Below, one piece after another: positions 15,464 to 24,447 of a DNA stretch of 51,649 nt (its first letter is position 1; each line of letters opens with the position of its first letter). A model generated the notes under the pieces. It did not search any database. It was not told the origin of the DNA and saw nothing but the letters and a program-made list of their open reading frames with translations. The stretch is taken from assembly GCA_036506495.1 (NCBI GenBank), contig DASXRQ010000220.1:1-51649 (forward strand). The letters are read 5' to 3'. The position numbers and the translations under genes are program-made. The stretch comes from DASXRC01 sp036506495. GTDB taxonomy: Bacteria > Actinomycetota > Actinomycetes > Mycobacteriales > Micromonosporaceae.

Positions 15464-18036
15464 ATGACCAGCGACCTGTCTTCCGTGTCGGTCAGCAGGC
15501 GCACTCTGCTCAAGACCGCGGGTAGTGCGGCGATCGGGGTAGCGCTCGCCACGGACGCGGGGAGCCCGGCCGCCGCCGCCCCGTCGGCCGACGCCGGCCC
15601 CGGCAACCCGTTCGTCACCGACATCTACACGGCCGATCCCGACGCGTTCGTGTTCGGCGGCCGGCTCTACGTGGACACCGACCGCGACCAGGCCCCACTC
15701 GGCGCCACCGACTTCGTGATGCGGGACTGGCACATGTACTCCACGTCCGACGCCGTGACCTGGACCGACCACGGCGTGCGGATGGCCCTGGCCGACTTCG
15801 GTTGGGCCGACGCGAACGCCTGGGCTCCACAGATGGTGCACCGCGAGGGCAGGTTCTTCTGGTACGTGCCGGTCCGGCAGGCGTCGACGCGGGCGATGAC
15901 CATCGCGGTGGCGGTCGGCGACAACCCGCTGGGCCCGTTCACCGACGCCCTCGGCCACCCGCTGATCGACGGCACAGTCGCGAATCACAGCGCATTCGAC
16001 ATCGACCCCACGGTGCTCATCGACGACGACGGCCAGGCGTACATCTACTGGGGCTCGTTCTCCTCGCCGCGCGCGGCGAAGCTCAAGGACAACATGATCG
16101 AGCTCGCCGAGCTGGGCGACCCGGGCGGCGGCGCGACCGGGCCACGCGCGCCGGGCCGGATCGGCACCGGGGCGGTCAAGCTCAACGGCACCGCCGACCA
16201 CGTCGAGTTGCCCGCCGGGATCGTCGCCGGGCTGGCCGACGTCACGGTCGCGGCCTGGGTCAACCCGGCCGGCACGCCCTTCTGGTCCAGGGTGTTCGAC
16301 TTCGGCACCGGCACCAGCACGTACATGTTCCTGACCGTCAACTCGGGCGCCGGACCGCGGTTCGCCATCACCACCTCGGGCAGCGGCGGCGAGCAACGCC
16401 TCAGCACGACCGGCCAGCTGCCGCTGGGCACGTGGACCCATCTCGCGGTCGTCCTGGCCGGCGGCACCGGCACGTTGTGCGTCAACGGGGTGCCGGCCGC
16501 CACCAATCCGGCGATGACCCTGCGCCCGGCCGACCTCGGCGCGACGCCGCGGAACTGGATCGGGCGCTCGCAGTTCGCCGACCCGTACCTCAACGCGACC
16601 GTCGACGACGTGCAGATCTACGACCGCGGCCTCACCGCGGCCGAGGTCGCGGCTCTGGCCGGCGGCCAGCCGGGCGCGGGCACGGTCGCGTCGTACCACC
16701 TCGACGAGGCCGGCGGCGCCACCGCGGTGGACTCCTCCGGCAACGGCCGGGACGCCACGATCGTCTCCCCGCCGATCAACGTGATCACCCCACCGGGGCT
16801 GACCGGGTACTGGGAGGCGCCCTAGCTGTTCAAGCGCAACGGCACCTACTACCTGGCCTACGCGCGCGGCAATCCGCGTACCGGCGGCAACCCGGCGACC
16901 ATCGACTACGCCACGGCCAGCGCACCGTTCGGCCCGTGGACCTACCGCGGTCGGATCCGGGGGACCGTCACCAACACCACGACCAACCACAGCGCTATCG
17001 TCGAGTTCGGTGGCCAGTGGTACATCGTCTACCACAACGGCATGCTCCCGGGCGGCGGTGAGTTCCGCCGCTCCGTCTGGATCGACAAGCTCTTCTTCAA
17101 CGACGACGGCACGATCCAGCCGGTCACCCAGACGCTGAGCGCGGTGGCGCGCCGGCCGGTCGCCTACTACCCGCTCGATGAGGGCGTCGGCGAGGTCGCC
17201 GTGGATGCCACCGGGCACGGCTTCGACGCCGCGCTGGCCGGCGGGGCGTCCTGGACACCCGGCGTGCTGGGCAAGGCCGTCCGGCTCGGCGGCACCGGCC
17301 AGTTCCTTGGCCTGCCCACCGGGCTGATGTGGAACATGTACGACTTCACCGTCGCCTGTTGGGTCAGGCTGGACACCACCGACGGCGCGCCGCACATCTT
17401 CGACTTCGGCACCGGGACGACGCGTTACATGTACCTCACGCCGCGAAACAGTGCCGGCGTGGTGCGGTTTGGCATCACGACGAACGGCGCGGCGAGCGAG
17501 GTGCGCGTGGACGGCGGTGCCGCGCTGCCGACCGGGCGCTGGACGCACGTCGCGGTAATGAAGTCGGCACTGGTCGCGACGCTCTTCGTCAACGGCGTAC
17601 CGGTCGGGCAGAACCCGAACGTCGGCCTGTACCCGGCGCGGCTGGGCAACACGCCGAACAACTGGTTCGGCCGATCGCAGAGCGCGACAAGTCCGTTCCT
17701 CGCCGGCTCGATCGACGATGTTCAGATCCACCAGCGAATGCTGGACGACGTCGAGCTAGCCGACCTCATCCTCGTCGGCCTCATCAACAGCCTCGTGGAC
17801 TACATCGACGCACTTCCGATTCGCGCCGGAGTGAAGGCCTCGCTCACCGCCAAGCTCAACACGGTCGCGTCGCTGCTGGCCAGGCGGAACACCAGCGAGG
17901 CGATCGGCATCCTCGACGAGGACTTCGTCGGCGCGGTCGAGGACCTTCGCGGCAGCCAGCTCACCGACGCCGTGGCCGACGAACTCGTCGGGTCGGCCGC
18001 ATTGATCAGATCGACGATCTGCGCAGCAGCTTGTAG
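15464..18036 (+). pseudogene. Secreted GH43 glycosidase with inserted LamG, C-terminal LamG and FIMAH domains (amber codon and frameshift)
   Basis: A secreted arabinofuranosidase-type enzyme. The Tat-like signal is VSRRTLLKTAGSAAIGVALA. GH43 five-blade propeller marks are the Asp base in TADPDAFVFGG (near residue 58), the second Asp in FDIDPTVLIDDDG (near 180) and the acid Glu in YWEAP (about 451). A LamG domain (about 225-437) is inserted between NMIEL and that Glu, and the propeller then resumes LFKRNGTYYLAYA. A normal-order LamG (about 562-767) and a FIMAH-like tail follow. An in-frame TAG at 16823-16825 replaces the Trp expected in EAPWLFK. A second break near 18004 (1- or 4-base loss beside GATC) shifts the tail; the restored frame ends IDDLRSSL at 18036, 20 bases before the next gene. 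Ancestral length is about 857 residues. Confidence 0.82.
16139..16795 (+). repeat. LamG-coding segment inserted in GH43, similar to 19770-20395
   Basis: This coding segment and the one in the next gene are clearly related at both protein and DNA level. Shared protein blocks include LPAGIV, AWVNPA, RVFDFGTGT, MFLTVN, FAITTSGSGGEQ, NWIGRSQ and DSSGNGRD. In both copies the strand normally first in LamG (SYxxDExxGATAxDSSGNGRD) comes last. They form a diverged direct repeat of about 600 bases. Confidence 0.75.
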
Positions 18037-18056
18037 ACCCAAAGGAGCGTGGGGAC

Positions 18057-21000
18057 ATGAAACCGTTCGGGCGTGCTTCGCTACGACGATCGGCACACCG
18101 GGCAGCCCGGGGCCGTACTCGGAAGGTTCTGGCGGCAGGAATCGCATTCGCGGTGACGACGGCCCTCGGCGTCGGTGTGGCGCAGGCGGCCGAGGTGACC
18201 GCGCAGCCCGACCTCGGCTCGCCGCCGTTCACCGGGGTCGCCGACCCGATACCGACCGAGCCGGCGACGTTCGACCCGTCGCACAGCATGCTCCAGGCGA
18301 TCTTCGACGCGGACGTGGCCGCCGGCGGCACGTCCTATTGGTTCGACCGCATCCTGGCCCGCCCGTTCTCCAGCGCCGGTGAAAGGACGCTGCTGACCCG
18401 CGGCCGGGCGCTGTACATGTACACCCACAACCCGTCCGTCCTCGGATTTTCCGGTCAGGGAACCGGCGCGAATGGCGGCGGCGGGTACGCGTACCGCCAG
18501 CCCCCCACCACCGCCACGCCGATCGCGCTGTACACGATCACGCTGTCCGGCGACGCGCTGGGCGAGACGACCGAGCAGCGCGTGCAGTACCCCAGCTACT
18601 GCTCGGCGAGTTTCACCCGGCCGGGCCTGTCGGTCGCGGAGAAGAAGTTCATCACCGACAACAACGTCGCGGTCACCGATCTGACGCTCACCAACACCGG
18701 CGACGCACCGTCGACGACGACGCTGACGGCGAGCTCGCCCATTGCCGCCACGCCGTCCGCAGACGGCACCGAGCTGACCGGCCAGGTCACGATCCGGTAC
18801 GGCCTGACCACGATCTTCCCGCGGATGAGCGGCGACGGGTTCACGGCCAGCGGCACCGCCCTGGCGCGGACCGTGAGCCTGGACCCGGGTGCGTCGGTGC
18901 GCCTGAAGGTGCAGCTCGGGGCGATCGCCAACGAGATCCCCGCATCGGCGACGGATTACCAGCGCTACCGCGGTTACGACCCGCAGACCGCGTGGCTGAC
19001 CCAGATGCGCGAGTACAACGCGTTCTGGGTCGACAAGGTGCCCTACCTCGACATCCCCGACAAGAACGTGGAGAAGATCTCCTACTACCGGCTGTGGGAA
19101 AACCGGTTCAACCTCTTCGACGGCAACATCCCCGGCAACGACTACCAGTTCCCGGCCGACCTCGAGGGCGCGCTTGGGTACAACAACCAGATCTCCCTGA
19201 CCGTGCCTATGCGGCTGCAGGATCTGCAGTTCTACCGCGACCCGCTCTACTCGTACGGCCCGATCCTGTCGCAGGGTGAGGAGTCCGGGTGTCAGTCGTT
19301 CCACGACAACCCGGGCAACACCGGGAACTGGGACAACACCTACGAGCAGTGGACGGGCGCCCAGGCCTGGCAGGCCTACCTGGTGCACGGCGGACCGAAG
19401 TCGGTCGTGGAGAGACTCGCCCACTACGCCGAGTGCGACCTCAAGGGGACGCTGGCCAAGTTCGACACCAACCGCGACGACCTCATCGAGTACTCATCGG
19501 GCACGCTGCCCGGCAACGACGCCGACTCGGTGGCGTTCAAGTACTACGGCACCCGGCCGCAGGACCGTACCGAGACGTCTTACTGGTACGCCGAGGCGAG
19601 GACGGCCGCCGAGGAGTTCGCGTTCCTGGGCAACACGGCCAAGGCCGACGAGATGAAGGCCATCGCCGATCGCCTCCAGGATGCGATCCTGACCGACCTG
19701 TGGGCGAGTGGTCCGGTCACCAACTCCGACACGAGCAACTGCAACGCGACCGGGCCGCGGGTGGCCTGCAAGATCGGCAATGCGGTGCGGTTGTGCGGCA
19801 GCGCCGAATACGTCAACCTGCCCGCCGGGATCGTCAGCGGCCTGACCGACTTCACGGTGTCGGCCTGGGTCAACCCGGCGGCGAACAGCACGTGGTCCCG
19901 CGTATTCGACTTCGGCACCGGCACGGCGGTCAACATGTTCCTGACCGTCAACGCCGGCGGGGCGGGCCTGCGCTTCGCGATCACCACCAGCGGCTCCGGT
20001 GGCGAGCAGCAGCTCACCGGCGGCGGCCAGTTGCCCCTGAACACCTGGTCGCATGTTGCCGTGACCCTGTCCGGCACCACCGGGACGCTCTACCTGAACG
20101 GCAACCCGGTGGCGACCAACCCGAACATGACCCTGCACCCATCCAACCTGGGCAACACCAACCAGAACTGGATCGGCCGCTCGCAGTACTCCGACCCGTT
20201 CCTGAACGCAACCGTCGACGACTTCCAGATCTACGGTCGCGCGCTGGCGGCGTCCGAGGTCGGCGTGCTGGCCGGCGGGCAAGCGGGTTCGGGCGACGTT
20301 GTGTCGTACAAGTTCGACGAGGACTCCGGGGCGACGGCGATCGACTCGTCCGGCAACGGCCGCGACGGAACGATCATCTCGCAACGGAAGCCGACGATCA
20401 CCTGCCCGGGCAAGGTGTTCCTGCAGCGCGACCTCACCACCGGCAACCTGGTCTGCTGGAAGGACCAGCAGAACTTCACCCCGTTCATCGACCGGGTTCC
20501 GCCGAACACCACGGAGTACATGCAGGCGCTGCGCTACTACGCCGACCCAGCCGAGTTCCCGCTGTTCCCGGTGTACACCGCCGACCAGGCCGACCAGGCC
20601 GCGAACCAGGCGTGTGCGGCGTGCCAGCACGGCAGCAACAACTTCTCCAACATCAACGAGACGCTGCAGGCCCGGCTGTTCTCGACGGCACTGCGCACGT
20701 ATCCGTCGCAGTACACCACGCCGGATATGTACTGGCAGATGATCGAGTGGCAGGCGTGGAACGAGTTCGTCGGCGGGGACAACCGGTTCCCCGACAACAA
20801 CGAGTTCTTCTTCAACTGGGACCCGACCACGCAGACGCTCGGGCGGTCGGGCATTCACCACGACACGCTCGGCTCGTTCAACTGGGTGATGTACCAGGAT
20901 GTCGCCGGTGTTCAGCCCCGGATGGACAACGCGGTCGAGCTGTGGCCGATCGACATGGGCATGGACCACTTCGCGGTCAACAACCTGCGGTACCACGGCA

Positions 21001-22046
21001 GCGACCTGACCATCGTCTGGCAGCGGCCGGGCGGCGCGACGCCGTACGCGAACGCGCCGGCTGGCTACACGCTCTACCTCGACGGGCAGCGCGCGTTCAC
21101 CGCGAACGGCCTCGCGCACCTGAGGTGGGACTCGCAGTCGGGCGCGGTGAGCGTGCTCGACGGCAGCGGCACCCAGGTGCTGGCCAGCGCGAGTCGGTCG
21201 CTGAAGACCGCGGCCGGCGTCGGCCTGACCGGCAACGTGCGAATGAGCGACGCCTTCCAGCGGGCGGGCCTCGACCTGTCCGGCGCATCGGGCTCGACCA
21301 TCAACCTGGCCAAGGGCACGGCGGCGACCGCCTCGTTCACGACGACGAGCCCGGCGTCCGCGGCCACCAGCCCGGCCAACGCGTTGGACGGGTACACGAT
21401 CAGCGGGCTCCCGGTGACCCAGGGCTCGTACCTGGCCACCAACCCGATCTGGGGCGACGTGGGTTCGCCCAATGCGCAGGACTGGCTGCAGGTTGACCTC
21501 GGCGCGCCGACCCGGCTGAACGACGTGAAGCTGTACTTCTACAGCAACAAGCAGTTCGGCCGCGGGGGCAACACCTACCGCGAGCCGGCCGCGTACACCG
21601 TGCAGTACTTCGATGGATCGGCGTGGGTCGACATACCGGGCCAGGCCAAGTCACCGGCGACGCCGGCGCCGAACTACAACGAGGTGACGTTCGCACCGAT
21701 GGTCGCGCAACAGATCCGGGTGCTGATGACCCGCCAGGGCAGCTTCGGGGTGGGCGTGAAGGAGATCCAGGCCTTCGACCTGGAGTCGGTGGCCGCGCAG
21801 ATCGGCAGCGTCAAGTCCTATGTCAGCGCGCTGCCGGTGGCCGACGGCATCAAGAGCTCGCTCATCGCGCAGTTGAACCAGGTGTTGGCGTTGTACCAGC
21901 GCAACAACAAGGCCGGGGCGGTGAGCGTCGTCAACGACTTCATCGCGCACGTCAACGGTCTGCGAAGCGATGGGGCGCTGACGGCCGATCAAGCGACCTT
22001 CCTCATCGCGTCGGCACACGCGATCACGGCACACATACTGGAGTAG
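18057..22046 (+). CDS. Secreted MGH1/GH121-like glycosidase with inserted LamG, F5/8 type C and FIMAH domains
   Basis: A 1,329-residue exported enzyme. The signal peptide occupies about residues 1-43 (KVLAAGIAFAVTT...VAQAAE). An N-terminal beta region is followed by an (alpha/alpha)6 catalytic part: SYYRLWENRFNLFDG, SQGEESGCQSFHDN, DLIEYSSGTLPGND, TETSYWYAEARTAAEEFAFL. At about 572-780 a LamG domain interrupts it, and the host resumes GKVFLQRDLTTGNLVCWKDQ and runs to about 1,000. A discoidin-like (F5/8 type C) domain spans about 1,080-1,241 and a FIMAH domain (DFIAHVNGL...AHAITAHILE) the end. The fold looks like MGH1-type hydrolases, the group I associate with GH121 beta-L-arabinobiosidase; with GH43 and GH127 nearby that is the best guess. 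AAAGGAG precedes the ATG. The frame is intact. Confidence 0.75.
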   Translation: MKPFGRASLRRSAHRAARGRTRKVLAAGIAFAVTTALGVGVAQAAEVTAQPDLGSPPFTGVADPIPTEPATFDPSHSMLQAIFDADVAAGGTSYWFDRILARPFSSAGERTLLTRGRALYMYTHNPSVLGFSGQGTGANGGGGYAYRQPPTTATPIALYTITLSGDALGETTEQRVQYPSYCSASFTRPGLSVAEKKFITDNNVAVTDLTLTNTGDAPSTTTLTASSPIAATPSADGTELTGQVTIRYGLTTIFPRMSGDGFTASGTALARTVSLDPGASVRLKVQLGAIANEIPASATDYQRYRGYDPQTAWLTQMREYNAFWVDKVPYLDIPDKNVEKISYYRLWENRFNLFDGNIPGNDYQFPADLEGALGYNNQISLTVPMRLQDLQFYRDPLYSYGPILSQGEESGCQSFHDNPGNTGNWDNTYEQWTGAQAWQAYLVHGGPKSVVERLAHYAECDLKGTLAKFDTNRDDLIEYSSGTLPGNDADSVAFKYYGTRPQDRTETSYWYAEARTAAEEFAFLGNTAKADEMKAIADRLQDAILTDLWASGPVTNSDTSNCNATGPRVACKIGNAVRLCGSAEYVNLPAGIVSGLTDFTVSAWVNPAANSTWSRVFDFGTGTAVNMFLTVNAGGAGLRFAITTSGSGGEQQLTGGGQLPLNTWSHVAVTLSGTTGTLYLNGNPVATNPNMTLHPSNLGNTNQNWIGRSQYSDPFLNATVDDFQIYGRALAASEVGVLAGGQAGSGDVVSYKFDEDSGATAIDSSGNGRDGTIISQRKPTITCPGKVFLQRDLTTGNLVCWKDQQNFTPFIDRVPPNTTEYMQALRYYADPAEFPLFPVYTADQADQAANQACAACQHGSNNFSNINETLQARLFSTALRTYPSQYTTPDMYWQMIEWQAWNEFVGGDNRFPDNNEFFFNWDPTTQTLGRSGIHHDTLGSFNWVMYQDVAGVQPRMDNAVELWPIDMGMDHFAVNNLRYHGSDLTIVWQRPGGATPYANAPAGYTLYLDGQRAFTANGLAHLRWDSQSGAVSVLDGSGTQVLASASRSLKTAAGVGLTGNVRMSDAFQRAGLDLSGASGSTINLAKGTAATASFTTTSPASAATSPANALDGYTISGLPVTQGSYLATNPIWGDVGSPNAQDWLQVDLGAPTRLNDVKLYFYSNKQFGRGGNTYREPAAYTVQYFDGSAWVDIPGQAKSPATPAPNYNEVTFAPMVAQQIRVLMTRQGSFGVGVKEIQAFDLESVAAQIGSVKSYVSALPVADGIKSSLIAQLNQVLALYQRNNKAGAVSVVNDFIAHVNGLRSDGALTADQATFLIASAHAITAHILE
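19770..20395 (+). repeat. LamG-coding segment inserted in the GH121-like gene, similar to 16139-16795
   Basis: Second member of the diverged direct repeat. The encoded domain again begins at the strand after the usual A-strand (KIGNAVRLCGSAEYVNLP). It ends with VVSYKFDEDSGATAIDSSGN, which in the normal-order C-terminal LamG of the GH43 protein stands first (VAYYPLDEGVGEVAVDATG). Confidence 0.75.
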
Positions 22047-23050
22047 TGAAAGAGGCGCGCCTGTACGCGGTTGGCGACCTGCGTGTCAGTGAGACCGACC
22101 CGCCGACACCCGGCCCCGGCGAAAGCCTGGTCCGGGTGTCGGCGGTCGGCGTGTGTGGTTCGGACCTGCACTGGTTCTCCGACGGGGGGATCGGGGATTC
22201 GTCCCTGTCCCGCCCGCTCGTGCTCGGGCACGAGTTCGGCGGCGTCGTCGAGAGCGGGGCACTGGCCGGCCGGCGGGTCGCCGCCGACCCCGCCATCCCG
22301 TGCGGCGACTGCGAACGCTGCCGGGAAGGCAACCACAACCTCTGCCCGGCGGTACGGTTTGCCGGCCACGGCGCGTGCGACGGAGCGCTGCGCGAGTACC
22401 TGGCCTGGCCGACCCGCCTGCTGCATCCGGTACCCCACGGCCTCACCGACCCGGCGGTCGCCCTGCTGGAACCGCTGGGGGTCGCGCTCCACGCGTTCGA
22501 TCTCGGGCACCTGCGGCTCGGCAGCTCGGTGGCGATCGTCGGCTGTGGACCGATCGGACTGATGCTCGCGCAGGTGGCCAGCGCCGGCGGCGCCGGGCCG
22601 GTCGTCGCCGTCGAGCCGCTGCCGCACCGGCGCGCGGTCGCGGCCGGCTACGGGCTGGGTCCGGCGGTGGGTCCGGAGGCGGATGTGGCCGCCGCGCTCG
22701 CGGACGCGGGCGTCCCCGGCGGCGTCGACGTCGCGTTCGAGGTCGCCGGCGTCGACGACGCGGTCGCAAGGGCCATGGCGCTGGTCCGGCCGGGCGGGCG
22801 CGTCGTGCTCGCCGGCATCCCGAGCTCCGACACGACGACATTCCCCGCCTCGCTCGCGCGCCGCAAGGGCCTCACGTTGGTCCTGGTGCGCCGGATGCGC
22901 GACGGCTACCCTCGCGCCATCCGGCTCGTCGAGGGAGGGCTGGTCGACGTGGACTCGCTCGTCAGCCACCGGTTCGGTCTGGACGACGCGCCGGCCGCGT
23001 TCGCCACCGCCGCCGCTCGGTCCGGCATCAAGACCGTGATCGCCCCCTGA
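22046..23050 (+). CDS. Zinc-dependent alcohol/polyol dehydrogenase (MDR family)
   Basis: A 334-residue medium-chain dehydrogenase. The catalytic zinc Cys lies in GVCGSDLHW, followed by LGHEFGGVVESG. The structural zinc site is intact: CGDCERCREGNHNLC. The Rossmann motif is VAIVGCGPIGLMLAQ. Relatives are sorbitol, L-arabinitol, threonine and L-idonate dehydrogenases. The GTG start at 22046 shares a base with the stop of the preceding glycosidase (TAGTG), so it is the third gene of the operon and probably oxidises a sugar or sugar alcohol released by it. Confidence 0.88.
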   Translation: MKEARLYAVGDLRVSETDPPTPGPGESLVRVSAVGVCGSDLHWFSDGGIGDSSLSRPLVLGHEFGGVVESGALAGRRVAADPAIPCGDCERCREGNHNLCPAVRFAGHGACDGALREYLAWPTRLLHPVPHGLTDPAVALLEPLGVALHAFDLGHLRLGSSVAIVGCGPIGLMLAQVASAGGAGPVVAVEPLPHRRAVAAGYGLGPAVGPEADVAAALADAGVPGGVDVAFEVAGVDDAVARAMALVRPGGRVVLAGIPSSDTTTFPASLARRKGLTLVLVRRMRDGYPRAIRLVEGGLVDVDSLVSHRFGLDDAPAAFATAAARSGIKTVIAP

Positions 23051-23054
23051 CCGA

Positions 23055-23084
23055 GCTGCTGGCGCTCGCTCCGCTCGCGCGGCT
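23055..23084. repeat. 30-base direct repeat, copy 1
   Basis: A 30-base sequence beginning GCTGCTGGCGCTCGCTCCGC recurs exactly at 23165-23194, 110 bases on. Both copies lie in the gap between the convergent dehydrogenase and LacI genes. The GCTCGCTCCGCTCGC core is self-complementary in part and resembles dispersed intergenic palindromes of high-GC actinomycetes. Confidence 0.7.
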
Positions 23085-23164
23085 CTCGCGCTGGTTGACC
23101 GCCCTGTAGCCGAACCTGCGCTCCTCGACTCCGGGCCGGCTGCGGGCGGCGCGCAAGAGCGAGG

Positions 23165-23194
23165 GCTGCTGGCGCTCGCTCCGCTCGCGCGGCT
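23165..23194. repeat. 30-base direct repeat, copy 2
   Basis: Exact copy of the 30 bases at 23055-23084. Located just after the LacI gene end, it may act as a terminator-like element for one of the two convergent transcripts. Confidence 0.7.
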
Positions 23195-23206
23195 GCGCGG
23201 CGAGAG

Positions 23207-24280
23207 CTAGGGCGGCGGCATCTCGGTGGAGTGGCGGGTGACGAGGCGGCACGGCATGAGCTGGACACCCTTCTCAAGCGGGTGACCCTCGATGGCACGG
23301 AGCAGTTTCGTCGCCGCGGCGTGGCCCAGCTCGGTGAGGTTGAGGTCGATGGTCGTCAGCGGCGGACGGCAGCCCTCGGCCATCACCTCCCAGTTGTCGA
23401 CGCCGACGAGGCCGACCTCCTCGGGCACCCGGCGGCCGGCCTCGCGCAGGGCATCGGCGACACCGCGCGCGATCTGGTCGCTGCCGCAGAAGATGCCGTC
23501 GAACTTCTCGCCGCTGCGCATCAGCATCGTCGCCGCCTCCCGGCCCCACCGCTCGCTCCATTCGCCCCACAGCGGCTGGTCGAGCACGAGCCGCTCACCG
23601 GCCGCCTCGAGGGCGGCACGCGTGCCGGCGGCACGGTCGCGCGCGGCCAGGTGCCGCTCGGGCCCGGTGATGTGCGCGATCCGGCGCCGCCCCGTGCCGA
23701 GCAGGTGCCGGATCGCCAGCCGCGCGCCCTGCTGGTCGTCGTGCAGCAGTGAAAGGTCGTCGGGGTCGTCGGACCGGGCCCGCGCGTACACGACCGGGAT
23801 CGGCAGGTCGCGGCCCAGGCTCGGGCGCGGGTCGGTGGTACGCCCGGTGACGATGATCCCGTCGACCCGGCGGCCCAGCAGCGTGCGCACGTAGTGCTGC
23901 TCGCGGATGCGGTCGCCGCGGCCGTCGCAGAGCAGGACCGAAATCTGGCCCGCGCCGAGGGCGTCCTCCGCGCCGAGCATCACCGGGATGGTGAACCGGC
24001 CAAAGCTGTCGGTCGTCAGCACGCCGACGGTGTACGTGCGGCCCTCGAGAAGGTTCCGGGCGAGCAGGTTGACGTGGAAGCCGAGCTTCTCGGCGGCGGC
24101 GACCACGCGCTTGCGGGTCTCCGTGCGCAGCTGACCGCGACCGTTCAGCGCCTTGGACGCCGTGCCGGGCGAGACTCCGGCCAACCCGGCAACATCGTTG
24201 ATCGTCACAGCGCCGTTCCGCCGCCGTTGCGCCACGGGACACCCCAGTCCTGTCGTCTTGCCGTCGAGCATACGAGCCAC
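23207..24280 (-). CDS. LacI-family regulator of the glycosidase and CUT1 genes
   Basis: A repressor of about 357 residues. The helix-turn-helix reads TINDVAGLAGVSPGTASKAL, followed by hinge FHVNLLARNLLEGRT. The effector domain carries VGVLTTDSFGRFTIPVMLGA, REQHYVRTLLGRRVDGIIV, FCGSDQIARGVADAL and VGLVGVDNWEVMAEG. The longest start is GTG 24280, immediately beside the palindrome GGAAAAGTTTCC; ATG 24271 is an equally possible start. The palindrome abutting its own start suggests autoregulation, and the same palindrome at 15143 suggests joint control of the GH43 unit. An arabino-oligosaccharide is the likely inducer, by context. Confidence 0.88.
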   Translation of the reverse strand: MARMLDGKTTGLGCPVAQRRRNGAVTINDVAGLAGVSPGTASKALNGRGQLRTETRKRVVAAAEKLGFHVNLLARNLLEGRTYTVGVLTTDSFGRFTIPVMLGAEDALGAGQISVLLCDGRGDRIREQHYVRTLLGRRVDGIIVTGRTTDPRPSLGRDLPIPVVYARARSDDPDDLSLLHDDQQGARLAIRHLLGTGRRRIAHITGPERHLAARDRAAGTRAALEAAGERLVLDQPLWGEWSERWGREAATMLMRSGEKFDGIFCGSDQIARGVADALREAGRRVPEEVGLVGVDNWEVMAEGCRPPLTTIDLNLTELGHAAATKLLRAIEGHPLEKGVQLMPCRLVTRHSTEMPPP

Positions 24281-24292
24281 GGAAAAGTTTCC
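24281..24292 (+). promoter_or_regulatory. Candidate operator at the LacI/CUT1 divergent promoter
   Basis: GGAAAAGTTTCC, symmetric except for the central two bases and followed by GCAAGTCGTT. It matches the 15143 site in sequence, flank and distance to its promoter (36 bases to the -35 box in both). It touches the LacI start codon and lies upstream of the importer promoter, so one bound repressor could act on both. Confidence 0.6.
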
Positions 24293-24328
24293 GCAAGTCG
24301 TTCAGTGCCGAGTTGCAATCGTCAGGTC

Positions 24329-24376
24329 TTAACAGCGTACTCCCGCCACTTTACTGTCCGGAAAAGGTTAGCCGTT
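24329..24376 (+). promoter_or_regulatory. Promoter of the CUT1 importer/GH127 unit
   Basis: TTAACA (24329-24334) and TACTGT (24352-24357), spacing 17, followed directly by TCCGGAAAAGGTTAGCCGTT (24357-24376). This mirrors the promoter at 15191 with one base less spacer, and could include a second repressor contact at the start of transcription. Confidence 0.5.
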
Positions 24377-24447
24377 TCGGGCAAGTTCAAGCTGGGTTAC
24401 CGGTCGTATCGGCCGGTTCAGGGCCTCCTACCAGTCAAGGAGCAGAC

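Noticed and set aside
15434..17731. Very long minus-strand open frame (765 codons) across the GH43 gene, and similar ones opposite the GH121-like and leuA genes
   Set aside because: These are antisense shadows caused by high third-position GC; their products are Arg/Gly/Val-rich with no domain, while the plus-strand frames carry clear domains.
23055..23194. Possible CRISPR or transposon end from the repeated 30-mer
   Set aside because: Only two copies, no regular spacers, no cas or transposase gene, and no target-site duplication visible.
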